From Elusimicrobiota bacterium (GTDB lineage Bacteria; Elusimicrobiota; Elusimicrobia; FEN-1173), in NCBI GenBank assembly GCA_016714745.1, contig JADKCG010000012.1:26798-90797 (forward strand): a stretch of 64,000 nt of DNA, in the 5' to 3' direction. The notes under the pieces were generated by a model. That model ran no database searches. It was given only the letters and a program-made list of their open reading frames with translations, and was not told the origin of the DNA. Both the position numbers and the translations under genes were made by a program. Positions 36,179 to 44,387 of this stretch are shown in pieces (the first letter of the stretch is position 1; every line of letters begins with the position of its first letter).

Positions 36179-37569
36179 TTGATGGATCCCAAAGAGTATG
36201 ACGCCATTGTCATTGGCGGTGGAATCACCGGTGCGGGGATTTTACGTGATTTCGCGTTGCGGGGCGTGCGGGCGTTGCTCGTGGAAAAAGGCGATCTTGG
36301 GTGCGCCACCACGGCGTCCTCCAGCCATCTGATCCATGGGGGGTTGCGCTATCTCCTGTATGACCGCCTGACCACCCACGCGACGTGTTGGGATTCTGGC
36401 CACATTGTTCGCATCGCGCGCCCCCTCCTGACCCGGCTTCCGATTTTGTGGCCTGTCTACCGAGACCACCGTCGCGGGCTGGAAACGGTGGAAACTTTGC
36501 TTGAATCCTATGATGGGTTTCAGCCTTAAAAGGAAGGAAGAAAGCATCTGCGTCTTTCTGCCGGAGAAACGCGAAAACTGGTTCCTGGCCTGAAAAAAGA
36601 GGGGCTGACGGGCGGTTTGCTTTTTGACGAGTATTGGGTGGATGCCGTTCAGCTTGTTCAAGCCAACGTGGATTCGGCTCTCCGGGCCGGAGCCCAGGTG
36701 ATCACAAAAACCGACGTGATTGGTTTATCCATGTCCCCGGGGCGGGGGTCCCCCTCACGGGGGGTTCGACTTCGACGTTCGGATGGACACGAAGAAACGG
36801 TGCGGGGGTCCGTGGTGATCAATGCCGCCGGGCCCTGGGCGGGCCGCGTGGCGGGTTTGGCTGGAGCCGAGGTCCCGCTCCGGCTTCAAAAGGGGTCGCA
36901 CCTGGTTTATAAAAATATTCCCACAGCGCTCGGGGTCACCCCTGTTCGGATTGGTCTCTTATTAGAAGCGGTGGACCGAGAGCGTTACGTTTTCATTCTG
37001 CCGGGCCAAGGAAAAATGTTGGTTGGCCCCACGGACATTCCAGAAAAGGATGGCCCCGACCATTTGAAAACAACAGCGGAGGAGATTCGCTCTCTTCTCG
37101 GTTCGTGTCGGCGCTATTTTCCATCGTTTCCAGACCAATACGATGCAACCACGGTCGGAGCACGGCCCCTTCTGGGACAAAAGGGGCCGGAAAAGCTTTT
37201 GTCCCGGGGTTTCGCGTGATGGACCATGGGCGCGAAGGAGGTCCGGCAGGTCTGATTACCGTGGCGGGGGGAAAAATGTCAGACTTTCGGTTGATGGCGC
37301 AGGAGGCTGTTGACTCCGCTGGCCGTTGGTTGGGGACATTCGGCGAGTGCCGAACGGCGGCCTTGACTCTCGAGGGTGAAAGAGTGTCGGAGACCCCTGC
37401 GGGGGGCCCTCCGCCCAAAAAACTGAAGGAATTTTTGGATCACCATCCGCGCTTGCGCGAGGGCCACGCCCTGGCTTATTTGGGAGCGGCCTATGGCCGC
37501 CACCTGTTATCGCACGTCAGGGAATCCACGCTGGGCGATGTTTTGATCCACTATGAGAATAAGTCTTAA
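36179..37569 (+). pseudogene. glpD: Glycerol-3-phosphate dehydrogenase (GlpD-type), interrupted
   Basis: A FAD-dependent membrane dehydrogenase that oxidises glycerol-3-phosphate. The FAD-binding N-terminus is clear (AIVIGGGITGAGILRDFALRG; TTASSSHLIHGGLRYL). An in-frame TAA at 36527-36529 interrupts FQP-stop-KEGRKHLRLSAGE, where TTA would restore Leu. A second break follows at about 37205: LLSRGFA-stop, while another frame continues FRVMDHGREGGPAGLITVAGGKMSDFRLMAQEA. Adding one G to the GGGG run there restores register. Two independent lesions make real inactivation more likely than for the other broken genes, but the rest of the sequence is well conserved. Confidence 0.8.
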
Positions 37570-37614
37570 AAATTTGCCCCACAGGGGCCAGGCTTTAATA
37601 AAAGGAACGACACC

Positions 37615-38709
37615 ATGACCGACCAACCCACCCCCCGCGCCCATAACGAAATGCGATTCCCCGAAAATGCTCATACGGAATCGTTTAACGCGTGGGACCC
37701 CGAGATCACGGCTCAAATTGATGCCCTCGTTCAGCGGGCCAAGCAGGCGGACGTTCCCGAAGAAGACATCAGCGACCTTGTGCGAGAGATCGTGGTCACG
37801 GCTCTTAAAACACAACACTCCCAATTGCCCCGGGGCGATGTGAAAATTCTCAGTCGATCGATGCGGGAACTGCGGTTCGGATTTCGAGTGTTTGGCCCCT
37901 ATCGACATCGACGGAAAGTGACCATTTTCGGGTCCGCCCGTACCCGGTCTTCGGACGTAGATTATAAACAGGCGCGGGCGTTTGCGCGGAAGATGGTTCA
38001 GCGGGGGTTCATGGTGATCACGGGCGCAGGCCCCGGCATTATGCAGGCCGGCAACCAAGGGGCGGGTCCTGAAAACAGTTTTGGCATCAACATTCGACTT
38101 CCCTATGAGCAAAGCACCAACGCTTACGTGGACCGGGGCGATCGCTTCATTGATTGCCGTTTCTTTTTTACCCGCAAACTGATGTTTGTGAAAGAAGCCA
38201 ACGCCGTGGCTCTCTTCCCCGGGGGGTTTGGCACCCACGATGAAGGGATGGAAGTGTTGACGCTCGTCCAGACCGGGAAAGCTGACCCCATGCCGATCGT
38301 GTTCATCGATACACCCGGCGGGGAATATTGGAAAGATTGGGAACGCTACGTGCGCAAACATCTCTTGAAACGGGGGAAAATAGCGGAAGAAGATTTGAAT
38401 CTCTTTACGGTCACCGACTCCATCACTAAAGCCGCCGACGAAATCGCACATTTTTACTCGAACTTCCACTCTGTGCGTTATGTGCGCGACCGCATGGTGA
38501 TCCGGCTGAACCGCCCGATCCCCCAACTGAACCTGGACGTGATGGAAAATGAATTCAAAGATATTTTGCTGAAAGGCGCCCACTTTCTCAATCAGGGCGC
38601 GTTGCCGGAAGAAACCGATTACCTCAACCTTCCTCGCCTCGTTTTCCCCTTTAACCGTTTCAATTTCGGACGACTTCGCCTCCTCATCAACGCTCTCAAC
38701 GAATTTTAA
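37615..38709 (+). CDS. LOG-family nucleotide 5'-monophosphate nucleosidase-like protein
   Basis: A 364-residue protein. The central LOG domain has VTIFGSARTRSSDVDY, the nucleotide-binding GFMVITGAGPGIMQAGNQGA, and the catalytic-type ALFPGGFGTHDEGMEVLTLVQTGK (PGG-x-GT-x3-E). An N-terminal helical extension of about 100 residues makes it longer than plant LOG enzymes and closer to larger bacterial nucleosidases. It probably cleaves the N-glycosidic bond of nucleoside monophosphates. AAAGGAAC precedes the ATG. The gene is monocistronic as far as can be seen. Confidence 0.88.
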   Translation: MTDQPTPRAHNEMRFPENAHTESFNAWDPEITAQIDALVQRAKQADVPEEDISDLVREIVVTALKTQHSQLPRGDVKILSRSMRELRFGFRVFGPYRHRRKVTIFGSARTRSSDVDYKQARAFARKMVQRGFMVITGAGPGIMQAGNQGAGPENSFGINIRLPYEQSTNAYVDRGDRFIDCRFFFTRKLMFVKEANAVALFPGGFGTHDEGMEVLTLVQTGKADPMPIVFIDTPGGEYWKDWERYVRKHLLKRGKIAEEDLNLFTVTDSITKAADEIAHFYSNFHSVRYVRDRMVIRLNRPIPQLNLDVMENEFKDILLKGAHFLNQGALPEETDYLNLPRLVFPFNRFNFGRLRLLINALNEF

Positions 38710-38848
38710 CCGGGATTTCCCCGGAGGTGTTCCTTTGAATTTGTAGCACGGGCATCTTGCCCGTGTGGGTGTGGCGTTGAATCATCCGTAACGCCCCAGG
38801 AATGATAAAATGGGCCATCCTGCCCCGAAGGGCTTTAAGGAGAACCCC

Positions 38849-40213
38849 ATGAGCGAGACGGTTAAATATTTTTTAGACGAAAAACGAATTCCCAAATTTT
38901 GGTACAACCTGGTCGCCGATCTCCCCACGCCGCCGCCTCCGGTGCTTCACCCCGGCACCCATCAGCCCGTGGGGCCCGCGGACCTGGAAGCCTTGTTCCC
39001 CATGTCTTTGATCCTTCAAGAAGTGTCAAAGGAACGGGAAATTGAAATCCCGGAACCTGTGCGGACCATTTACCGTCAATGGCGGCCTTCGCCGCTTTTC
39101 CGGGCGCGTCGGTTGGAAAAAGCGCTCGATACGCCGGCGCGAATTTACTACAAATACGAAGGCGTCAGCCCGGCCGGGAGCCATAAACCCAACACCGCGG
39201 TGCCTCAGGCTTTCTTCAACAAAGAAGCGGGCATCAAAAAAATCGCCACAGAAACCGGTGCCGGCCAATGGGGGTCATCCTTGGCGTTCGCGGGGGCGCT
39301 TTTTGGCATTGACGTTCAAGTCTTCATGGTTCGAGTGTCCTACGACCAGAAACCCTATCGACGGGCGCTCATGGAAACCTATGGGGCCCGTTGCGTGGCC
39401 TCTCCCTCCAACGAAACCCAGGCCGGCCGGGATATTCTCGCCAAAAGACCAAACCATCCGGGCAGTCTCGGCATCGCCATTTCGGAAGCGGTCGAAGTGG
39501 CCGCCCAACGGAAAGATACGAATTACGCCTTGGGCTCGGTGCTGAACCACGTGCTCCTTCACCAAACCGTCGTGGGTCTGGAAGCCATGGAACAAATGAC
39601 CATGGCCGACGACTCTCCCGACATCTTGGTCGGGTGTACCGGTGGAGGATCCAATTTCGGGGGGTTGGTGTTTCCCTTTCTGGGCGCTCAGCTTCGGGGT
39701 GGAAAAAAGGTTCGGGTGATCGCTGTGGAACCCGCCGCGTGTCCCAGCCTCACTCGGGGGAAATTCGCCTACGATTTCGGCGACACCGCCCACCTGACGC
39801 CGTTGACCAAAATGCACACGCTGGGATCGACCTTTACCCCTCCCGGATTCCATTCAGGGGGCTTGCGTTATCACGGGATGGCTCCGCTCGTCAGCCACGT
39901 CCAAGACCTGGGTTTGATCGAGGCCGTGGCCTATCACCAAACCACATGTTTTGCCGCCGGCGTCCAGTTCGCGCGGGCCGAAGGCATTTTGCCGGCTCCG
40001 GAAGCCAATCACGCGATTCGCGCCGCCATTGACGAAGCCTTGAAATGCAAAGTCGAGGGCGTCTCCCGCGCCATCTTGTTCAACCTCTGCGGTCACGGCC
40101 ATTTCGACATGCAAGCCTACATGGACTACACCGCCGGAAAATTGGTCGACCAAAAATTAGACGAAGGCGAACTCGCCATGGCTCTGGCAGGGTTACCCTC
40201 AGTAAAAGCCTAA
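38849..40213 (+). CDS. trpB2: TrpB2-type tryptophan synthase beta chain
   Basis: A PLP-dependent synthase of about 454 residues. The long N-terminus (MSETVKYFLDEKRIPKFWYN; LPTPPPPVLHPGTHQPVGPADL) and the RPSPLFRARRLEKAL segment are typical of the TrpB2 subfamily. The PLP lysine lies in PAGSHKPNTAVPQA. TETGAGQWGSSLAFAGALFGI and the phosphate loop VGCTGGGSNFGGL follow. AAGGAG lies 8 nt before the ATG; the 13-codon upstream extension is unlikely. TrpB2 enzymes act without TrpA, either as a stand-alone indole-to-Trp salvage enzyme or as a serine/threonine lyase. Confidence 0.92.
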   Translation: MSETVKYFLDEKRIPKFWYNLVADLPTPPPPVLHPGTHQPVGPADLEALFPMSLILQEVSKEREIEIPEPVRTIYRQWRPSPLFRARRLEKALDTPARIYYKYEGVSPAGSHKPNTAVPQAFFNKEAGIKKIATETGAGQWGSSLAFAGALFGIDVQVFMVRVSYDQKPYRRALMETYGARCVASPSNETQAGRDILAKRPNHPGSLGIAISEAVEVAAQRKDTNYALGSVLNHVLLHQTVVGLEAMEQMTMADDSPDILVGCTGGGSNFGGLVFPFLGAQLRGGKKVRVIAVEPAACPSLTRGKFAYDFGDTAHLTPLTKMHTLGSTFTPPGFHSGGLRYHGMAPLVSHVQDLGLIEAVAYHQTTCFAAGVQFARAEGILPAPEANHAIRAAIDEALKCKVEGVSRAILFNLCGHGHFDMQAYMDYTAGKLVDQKLDEGELAMALAGLPSVKA

Positions 40214-40256
40214 AGCATTGAATGGAGGTATCGGATAGGTGTTCCAGAAGGGTTTT

Positions 40257-40337
40257 TGTCGTTGCCCGATTTGTCGGGCGATTGTCCGTGGAATGATCTT
40301 GTCCTGGGAAAAGATGTCCCCCTAAATGGGGCAACAA
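40257..40337 (-). repeat. Small double-hairpin intergenic repeat, copy 2 (inverted)
   Basis: Read on the minus strand, it begins TTGCCCCATTTAGGGGG and ends CCCGACAAATCGGGCAAC, the same arrangement as 13874-13943. The middle of each copy differs, but ends, hairpins and length agree. Two unlinked copies in opposite orientations argue for a small mobile or replicated element rather than a simple terminator. Confidence 0.5.
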
Positions 40338-40475
40338 AAAAATGTATTCTCATTCGGGTGCACCAGGCGGCAAAAGAGACACGGACTGACAAACCTTTGA
40401 ATTCTGTGTCCGAACTGTCATAGTCTGAAACCAACGCATCGCGGGAAAAATAAAAGGCGAGCGAAAAATAATTTA

Positions 40476-40560
40476 GCCCGGGTGGTGGAACGGCAGACAC
40501 ACGGCACTTAAAATGCCGTGAGCCTAAAGGCTCGTGCGGGTTCGAGTCCCGCCCCGGGCA
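40476..40560 (+). tRNA. tRNA-Leu(UAA)
   Basis: An 85-nt class II tRNA. The acceptor stem GCCCGGG pairs with CCCGGGC before the discriminator A at 40560. The anticodon loop CTTAAAA between ACGGCA and TGCCGT gives anticodon UAA. The long variable arm (GAGCCTAAAGGCTC) is characteristic of Leu, and the T-arm has GGTTCGAGTCC. No CCA is encoded. It marks the boundary between the ordinary chromosome and the accessory region. Confidence 0.97.
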
Positions 40561-40614
40561 GTTTTAACGCGGGACTCGAAGCCGACCCTCGCGCTGCCAT
40601 GAATGGCAGAAAAG
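40544..40614 (+). repeat. 71-bp direct repeat, copy 1, overlapping the tRNA-Leu 3' end
   Basis: The stretch begins within the T-arm of the tRNA (GAGTCCCGCCCCGGGCA) and continues through a GC-rich tail. It is repeated exactly at 40684-40754, 140 bp away. The spacer is GC-rich, with hairpins, and holds no gene. Confidence 0.9.
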
Positions 40615-40683
40615 CGCGGCGAAGCCGCGCGTCAGCGAGGGCGGCCGGCCCTCGGAGGAGCCGCGAAGCGGCGGGGGAGAGGG

Positions 40684-40754
40684 GAGTCCCGCCCCGGGCA
40701 GTTTTAACGCGGGACTCGAAGCCGACCCTCGCGCTGCCATGAATGGCAGAAAAG
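40684..40754 (+). repeat. 71-bp direct repeat, copy 2 (displaced tRNA 3' end)
   Basis: An exact copy of 40544-40614 that carries the last 17 bases of the tRNA gene away from the rest of it. Such displaced tRNA ends are left by site-specific integration or by tandem duplication. The following 300 bp (40755-41062) contain no gene that I can support, only a possible -35 TTGACC at 41018. Confidence 0.85.
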
Positions 40755-41062
40755 GGCGGCCAGCCCGCTACAGAGGGGAGAAGGAAATTCCTCCCTTTCC
40801 ACGAACATTCTTGTCCTTGTGACGGCTGTTTTCATGAGAAGGTCTCTCCTCCGGCTATTCCCCCGTTGATGACGATTCCCTTGCAGTATCTGTGTGCCGC
40901 AGTCCAATTCCCCTTACGGTAAAGTAAATTCAAATTTGGCCGATACTTACATTGGGTCCCGGTCTAGGCCGATCGTTGGATCAACGGCTGAATGATTCCT
41001 GGTTTTTCGGAAAGGCATTGACCATTTTTTGGGTTATATTTCATAAATAAAGGAAGGCAAAA

Positions 41063-41980
41063 ATGACTCGCGCGGATGACCCCACAGAGCTGGGGCAATT
41101 CATCCCTCTGCACTACCACTACAACATGCTCAACGACACCGTCCGCATGCGGGGTTTCAAAGCGGCCATCGATTATGCCGTTCGACCTGGGGGGAAGGTT
41201 GTTTAACTGGGGGGTGGGACGGGCGTGCTGTCGTATTTTGCTTTGCAAAAGGCGGGTAAAGTTTGGTGTGTGGAACGCAATCCCGAACTGGTCGTGAAGG
41301 CCCGCGAAATTTTGGCCTTGAATCCCCGCGGCGACAAGATCGAGATCATTGAAGCCGACGCTTTTAACTTTCTCCCACCCGAACCCGTCGACGTGGTCAT
41401 CTGCGAAATGCTTCACGTGGCCATGTTACGAGAAAAACAAATCCCGGTCATCACCTCGTTTAAAGAACGGTATATCGCCCAGTTCGGCAAACCGTTGCCG
41501 CTGTTCGTGCCGGAGGCTTTGATCCAAGCGGTGCAACCCGTCGAGCACGATTTTAATTACGAAGGCTATTTCGCCCCCACCCCTCTGTTCCAGGACGCTC
41601 ATTCCCCCCATGCGAAAACCCGCGAATTGGCGGCTCCCGTGGTCTACCAATTGCTCGCCTATCAAGATCCCTTGCCGGCGCATTGTGTCTGGAAGGGCCT
41701 ACTGACCGCGGCGCAATCGGGCCTTTTTAATGGCCTGCGTTTCATCACAAAAAACATTCTCGCCATCGTGGCAGAAAACCAAACCACCATCGATTGGCAC
41801 TGCCAATATCTGATCATTCCTTTGTCGCACCCCCTCAAGGTCGCCCAAGGCGACAGTATCGAGATCAGCTTTTCCTACGAAACCGGCGCCTCCCTGGCCG
41901 ATCTGGAGGCTTCAGTAAACACTTCGGTGCAGGCCCCCAGCGTCTATTATGTTCCCCCCGCCTCCGCTGGGGCCGCCTAA
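41063..41980 (+). pseudogene. Class I SAM-dependent methyltransferase with in-frame stop
   Basis: The frame from ATG 41063 (after AAGGAAGG) reads MTRADDPTELGQFIPLHYHYNMLND and reaches the SAM-binding glycine motif as GGKVV-stop-LGGGTGVLSYFALQKAG. The TAA at 41204-41206 stands where Glu (GAA) is expected. After it the frame is open to 41980: CVERNPELVVKAREIL, IEADAFNFLPPEPVDVVICEML. The resemblance is to arginine-methyltransferase-like enzymes. Restart from a codon inside the SAM motif would give a non-functional product, so this is either a recent nonsense mutation or a base-call error. It lies on the plus strand and is not a cassette. Confidence 0.75.
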
Positions 41981-42025
41981 CCCACAGAAAATGGGGGATG
42001 GTGATAACTTAAAACTTAAGTGCCC

Positions 42026-42085
42026 CAACAACGTGAAGCTCACCGGCGCGGGCCGCTTGTGCCCGCGTCCGGTGGAGCGATTTGT
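42026..42085 (-). repeat. attC site 1 (distal end of array; split by group II intron)
   Basis: The hairpin arms AAGCTCACCGGCGCGGGCC and GCCCGCGTCCGGTGGAGCG match the attC at 53974-54038 almost base for base. The R'' end is interrupted at TTTGT/ by the intron; the remaining TGGGC lies at 42352-42356. It is the last attC of the array on this side. Confidence 0.85.
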
Positions 42086-42351
42086 GTGCGCCCAGCATGA
42101 ACATCAACCAAATGGGGTGAAAGTCTCTCCGGGACCCGGCCCCTATTCGGGGCGTGCCATGCGTGTGCCACTGGCACACGGCACCCTTCACAAAAAAGTT
42201 TGTCCGTAGTCCCCTAACGGTGTGGGATCGTCCGGAACCGCCGGCCGTTCCCACACGGCATTTCCGCTAGCGCGGTCAGATGCGGACCCGCATGTCCGGT
42301 GGTGTGGCAGGGGTCGGGCGGCAAGTCACCGCTGCCCGCCCCTATGCCTAT
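42086..42351 (+). ncRNA. ORF-less, shortened group IIC-type intron inserted in attC
   Basis: The 5' end GTGCGCCCAGCATG is the typical group IIC start, followed by GGGGTGAAAGTC. Near the 3' end is a domain V-like hairpin (GATGCGGACCCGCATGTCC), then TGTGGCAGGGG and a domain VI-like hairpin closing with CCCGCCCCTAT. The exon junctions are TTTGT/GTGCG on the left and TGGGC on the right, which is the known insertion point of group IIC-attC introns in the attC bottom strand (TTGT/T). At about 265 bp it has lost part of domain I and has no reverse transcriptase. The exact 3' end is uncertain by about 6 bp. Confidence 0.75.
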
Positions 42352-42362
42352 TGGGCCAATGA

Positions 42363-42641
42363 TTAACGGTAGACAAGGGGATATTGTTTTGGGTTTTGAA
42401 GTGATTCTAGTTCCAAATCAACGTCCAAATCAGGCCAATGAAGCTGTGTTCCATGAAGAGTCTCAACGTTGTAGATGGATGAGATGGTCGCGTTTTTAAA
42501 CCATGGGAAATCAGCGAACGGCAGAAAATATTCTCGGTCTCTCAGGATCAACCAAATCCCATCTTTGCAAACGTCCTGGACTTCAGCGATCGAAATGTTT
42601 TTTCCAAGCGCGAAGGATTTCATTGTGTCGCGCCTCGACAA
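42363..42641 (-). CDS. DUF2442 domain protein, putative antitoxin (cassette gene)
   Basis: A small protein of up to 92 residues; the start may be the internal Met of MKSFALGKNISIAEVQDV. DUF2442 features are seen in DGIWLILRDREYFLPFADFPWFKNATISSIYNVE and HWPDLDVDLELESL. DUF2442 proteins are usually encoded with DUF4160 or HigB/RelE-like toxins, and a DUF4160 frame overlaps it immediately upstream. The pair occupies one integron cassette. Confidence 0.8.
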   Translation of the reverse strand: MSRRDTMKSFALGKNISIAEVQDVCKDGIWLILRDREYFLPFADFPWFKNATISSIYNVETLHGTQLHWPDLDVDLELESLQNPKQYPLVYR

Positions 42642-42840
42642 TTGATTGCAGTTGTTTTAGTATGCGGGCTTGAAGACCATGGAAATGGGCCAATGAAACG
42701 ATCGGTTCGAGCCAGAATTTCGCTTGACCCTCTGGACAGGTGATGTGCACGTGTGGAAGACTTTCTTCCCGGGAAAAGAAGAAAAGCGAAAGTTGCGATG
42801 ACGAAACACGGTTGGACCATATGCCTATTCTATCAGGAAT
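42583..42840 (-). CDS. DUF4160 domain protein, partner of DUF2442 (cassette gene)
   Basis: Reading the minus strand gives a DUF4160 protein: QLSLFFFSREESLPHVHITC, then PEGQAKFWLEPIVSLAHFHG, LQARILKQLQSIVEARHNEI and LRAWKKHFDR before the TGA at 42583-42585. LPHVH and AKFWLEP are the family hallmarks. Its 3' end overlaps the DUF2442 frame. No ATG, GTG or TTG is in frame near the N-terminus; the natural start position is ATT at 42838-42840, so it uses a rare start or the start has mutated. The call is strong for the domain and weak for expression. Confidence 0.7.
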   Translation of the reverse strand: MPDRIGIWSNRVSSSQLSLFFFSREESLPHVHITCPEGQAKFWLEPIVSLAHFHGLQARILKQLQSIVEARHNEILRAWKKHFDR

Positions 42841-42860
42841 CGGTTACAAAACCCAAAAAA

Positions 42861-42920
42861 ATAACGCCCCAGCTCAGCGGCGGCCAGTATGTGGCCGTCC
42901 GCTGGAGCGCCTTGTTGGGC
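42861..42920 (-). repeat. attC site 2
   Basis: The plus strand reads ATAACGCC..., CAGCTCAGCGGCGGCC, a short loop, GGCCGTCCGCTGGAGCG, and CCTTGTTGGGC. Read on the minus strand this is R'' GCCCAAC, a long hairpin with the extra bases typical of attC, and an R' GTTAT end. It separates the DUF4160/DUF2442 cassette from the next. Confidence 0.85.
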
Positions 42921-43155
42921 CCGTTTGCTTTCTTTTGCTTAAGTGTAAAATTGTAAGGCCCACGACGTCATTTCCTTCATAACGGATGATGACATCGTCG
43001 TCCGTAACTTCCGAATCTGTCGCATGGCTGGGTTTCTTGAAGTTGATATACAAGACATCTGCTTCTTTGTCATAGGAAGACCAAAGAAACTTTTGCGGCG
43101 AATGTTTCACCGCCGGGATCATGTCCATATATTCCTGCATAGCTAGGCTGGCCAT
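42874..43155 (-). CDS. DUF2283 domain protein reading into attC (cassette gene)
   Basis: A 93-residue frame. The DUF2283 core is KFLWSSYDKEADVLYINFKK ... SEVTDDDVIIRYEGNDVVGLTIL. The last 20 residues (KRKQTGPTRRSSGRPHTGRR) are encoded by attC site 2, so the gene has no stop of its own before the recombination site. It overlaps the upstream cassette gene by 13 bp. DUF2283 proteins often pair with small toxin-like proteins, which suggests an antitoxin role. Confidence 0.78.
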   Translation of the reverse strand: MASLAMQEYMDMIPAVKHSPQKFLWSSYDKEADVLYINFKKPSHATDSEVTDDDVIIRYEGNDVVGLTILHLSKRKQTGPTRRSSGRPHTGRR

Positions 43156-43448
43156 ATTTTCTTCCTCCTTCCTAAAAACCGTTCCCGTCGCGTCATGAAC
43201 GAAGTGATGATGAAACCATCATGACCAGATTCGCGGAAAACAACGACCAAATATTTACCCTTCTGAATTTCGCGGATGGCCATAAGCACACCATATTGGC
43301 CTTCTAAAATCATGGAGGGGTCGGTGATGGTTTCTAACACTTCTCGACGCAATCCCGCCATCTCAGAATGTTCTTCCACAACATGAGTCCAGCGCTCATC
43401 GGTCAGACGTATTGAAACGCCATTCTTTGATTTCGCTCTATCTATCAC
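43143..43448 (-). CDS. Putative toxin-like nuclease partner of DUF2283 (cassette gene)
   Basis: A 101-residue basic protein. GVSIRLTDERWTHVVEEHSEM, MILEGQYGVLMAIREIQKGKYLVVVFRE and GFIITSFMTRR give the beta-rich layout of barnase/ColE5/RelE-like small nucleases. The adjacent, overlapping DUF2283 gene fits a toxin-antitoxin pair, with the toxin first. The catalytic residues are not certain. The pair fills one cassette between attC sites 2 and 3. Confidence 0.65.
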   Translation of the reverse strand: MIDRAKSKNGVSIRLTDERWTHVVEEHSEMAGLRREVLETITDPSMILEGQYGVLMAIREIQKGKYLVVVFRESGHDGFIITSFMTRRERFLGRRKKIWPA

Positions 43449-43480
43449 AAAAACATTTTACTTTTTTGTGCTTGAAATAG

Positions 43481-43565
43481 GCCCAACGCGCCAAGCTAAC
43501 CGGCGTTACCCGATTTGACGGCCGAAGGCCGGCAGGGTAACGTCCGGTTGAGCGATTGGTTGGGC
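43481..43565 (-). repeat. attC site 3 (complete, 85 bp)
   Basis: A full site with GCCCAAC at one end and GTTGGGC at the other. The arms are CTAACCGGCGTTACCC and GGGTAACGTCCGGTTGAGC, around a GGCCGAAGGCC loop. It is longer than the other sites in the array and belongs to a different sequence subtype. Confidence 0.92.
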
Positions 43566-43608
43566 GAACTCTGCAACGTTAAGCAATTAGTCAATCATGT
43601 CCCCCTTG

Positions 43609-44133
43609 CTATTCGCCATTTTGCGTTCGCCGCGCCAAAATCATCTCCATTTGATACTTACCTGATGAGTCCTGCCAACCGTTGGGTCTGAAGTCAAAGC
43701 AAAGATCAGAACGGTTTTTTCCACAAGGTCTTGTTTCAATCGAAGCGACGGGAATAAGGTCGTGGCCACCCTCGTCGTAACCCAGCATGAGAACAGTAAT
43801 ATCACTGAGCAATTCGGGATGACTGGGGAATGGGTTTTCAATAAACATACTTAATGGTCCAGACGGATATGGGGTAAAACTCATGTGAATTGTGGGGAAA
43901 TCAATCAGGCGGTAATCAGTCGTGTTTGTTGAGGTTGGTGGTTTCCCTTTGATAATTTCAACTGTTGTTGGAATGGACGGTCGGAATAAAATGAGTTCCA
44001 GAAAGCCAGGGAATGAAATGGAAGCATCTTTTGTGTTCACAGTCACAGTAAGTCGATTGTTCTTGATTTCAGTGCCATTGACACCGAAACAAACGAACAT
44101 GAAGAAGAATAACACTACCAGAGACTTTGTCAT
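43609..44133 (-). CDS. Small exported protein (cassette gene)
   Basis: A protein of about 174 residues, starting at ATG 44133 with GGAGG 7 nt upstream; the longer frame reads into the insertion sequence and is not used. The signal peptide is MTKSLVVLFFFMFVCFGVNG. The mature part is mostly beta, with several Pro-rich turns (IIKGKPPTSTNTTDYRLIDF) and two Cys (RPCGKNRSDLCFDF). I recognise no family. It is typical of integron cassette products of unknown function. Confidence 0.75.
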   Translation of the reverse strand: MTKSLVVLFFFMFVCFGVNGTEIKNNRLTVTVNTKDASISFPGFLELILFRPSIPTTVEIIKGKPPTSTNTTDYRLIDFPTIHMSFTPYPSGPLSMFIENPFPSHPELLSDITVLMLGYDEGGHDLIPVASIETRPCGKNRSDLCFDFRPNGWQDSSGKYQMEMILARRTQNGE

Positions 44134-44147
44134 GAAGTAACCTCCAA

Positions 44148-44155
44148 GCCCAACG
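44148..44155 (-). repeat. attC site 4, outer R' fragment (GCCCAACG)
   Basis: The R' end of attC 4, cut off by insertion of IS copy 1. Its last four bases, AACG, are the target duplication; the rest of the site is at 46408-46464. Confidence 0.8.
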
Positions 44156-44387
44156 AGTCTGTAGAAAAATCCTATTTTCGGACGTCCCACCCGGGTCGTG
44201 GGCCTCATTTTTTAATGGGAGCCAACACCGCTCCCGGGCCGGGCGGGGCGAATCCGTTGGAACTTCGGCGGTCCCGCACCCCGCACAGCCCTTCAGTGAC
44301 TAGTCTAGCTCCCGTTCAACATAATTTCCAGTCCCTCCTTCCATCTATTACCATCTTTTCTTGTAGATTGTGTGGACAAAGTTTTCT

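Noticed and set aside
40561..40742. Second tRNA after tRNA-Leu
   Set aside because: The second copy contains only the T-arm 3' side and acceptor end; no D-arm or anticodon arm is present.
41204..41206. Stop-codon recoding (selenocysteine or pyrrolysine) in the methyltransferase
   Set aside because: The codon is TAA, not TGA or TAG, and it replaces a conserved Glu before the SAM motif; a substitution or base-call error is simpler.
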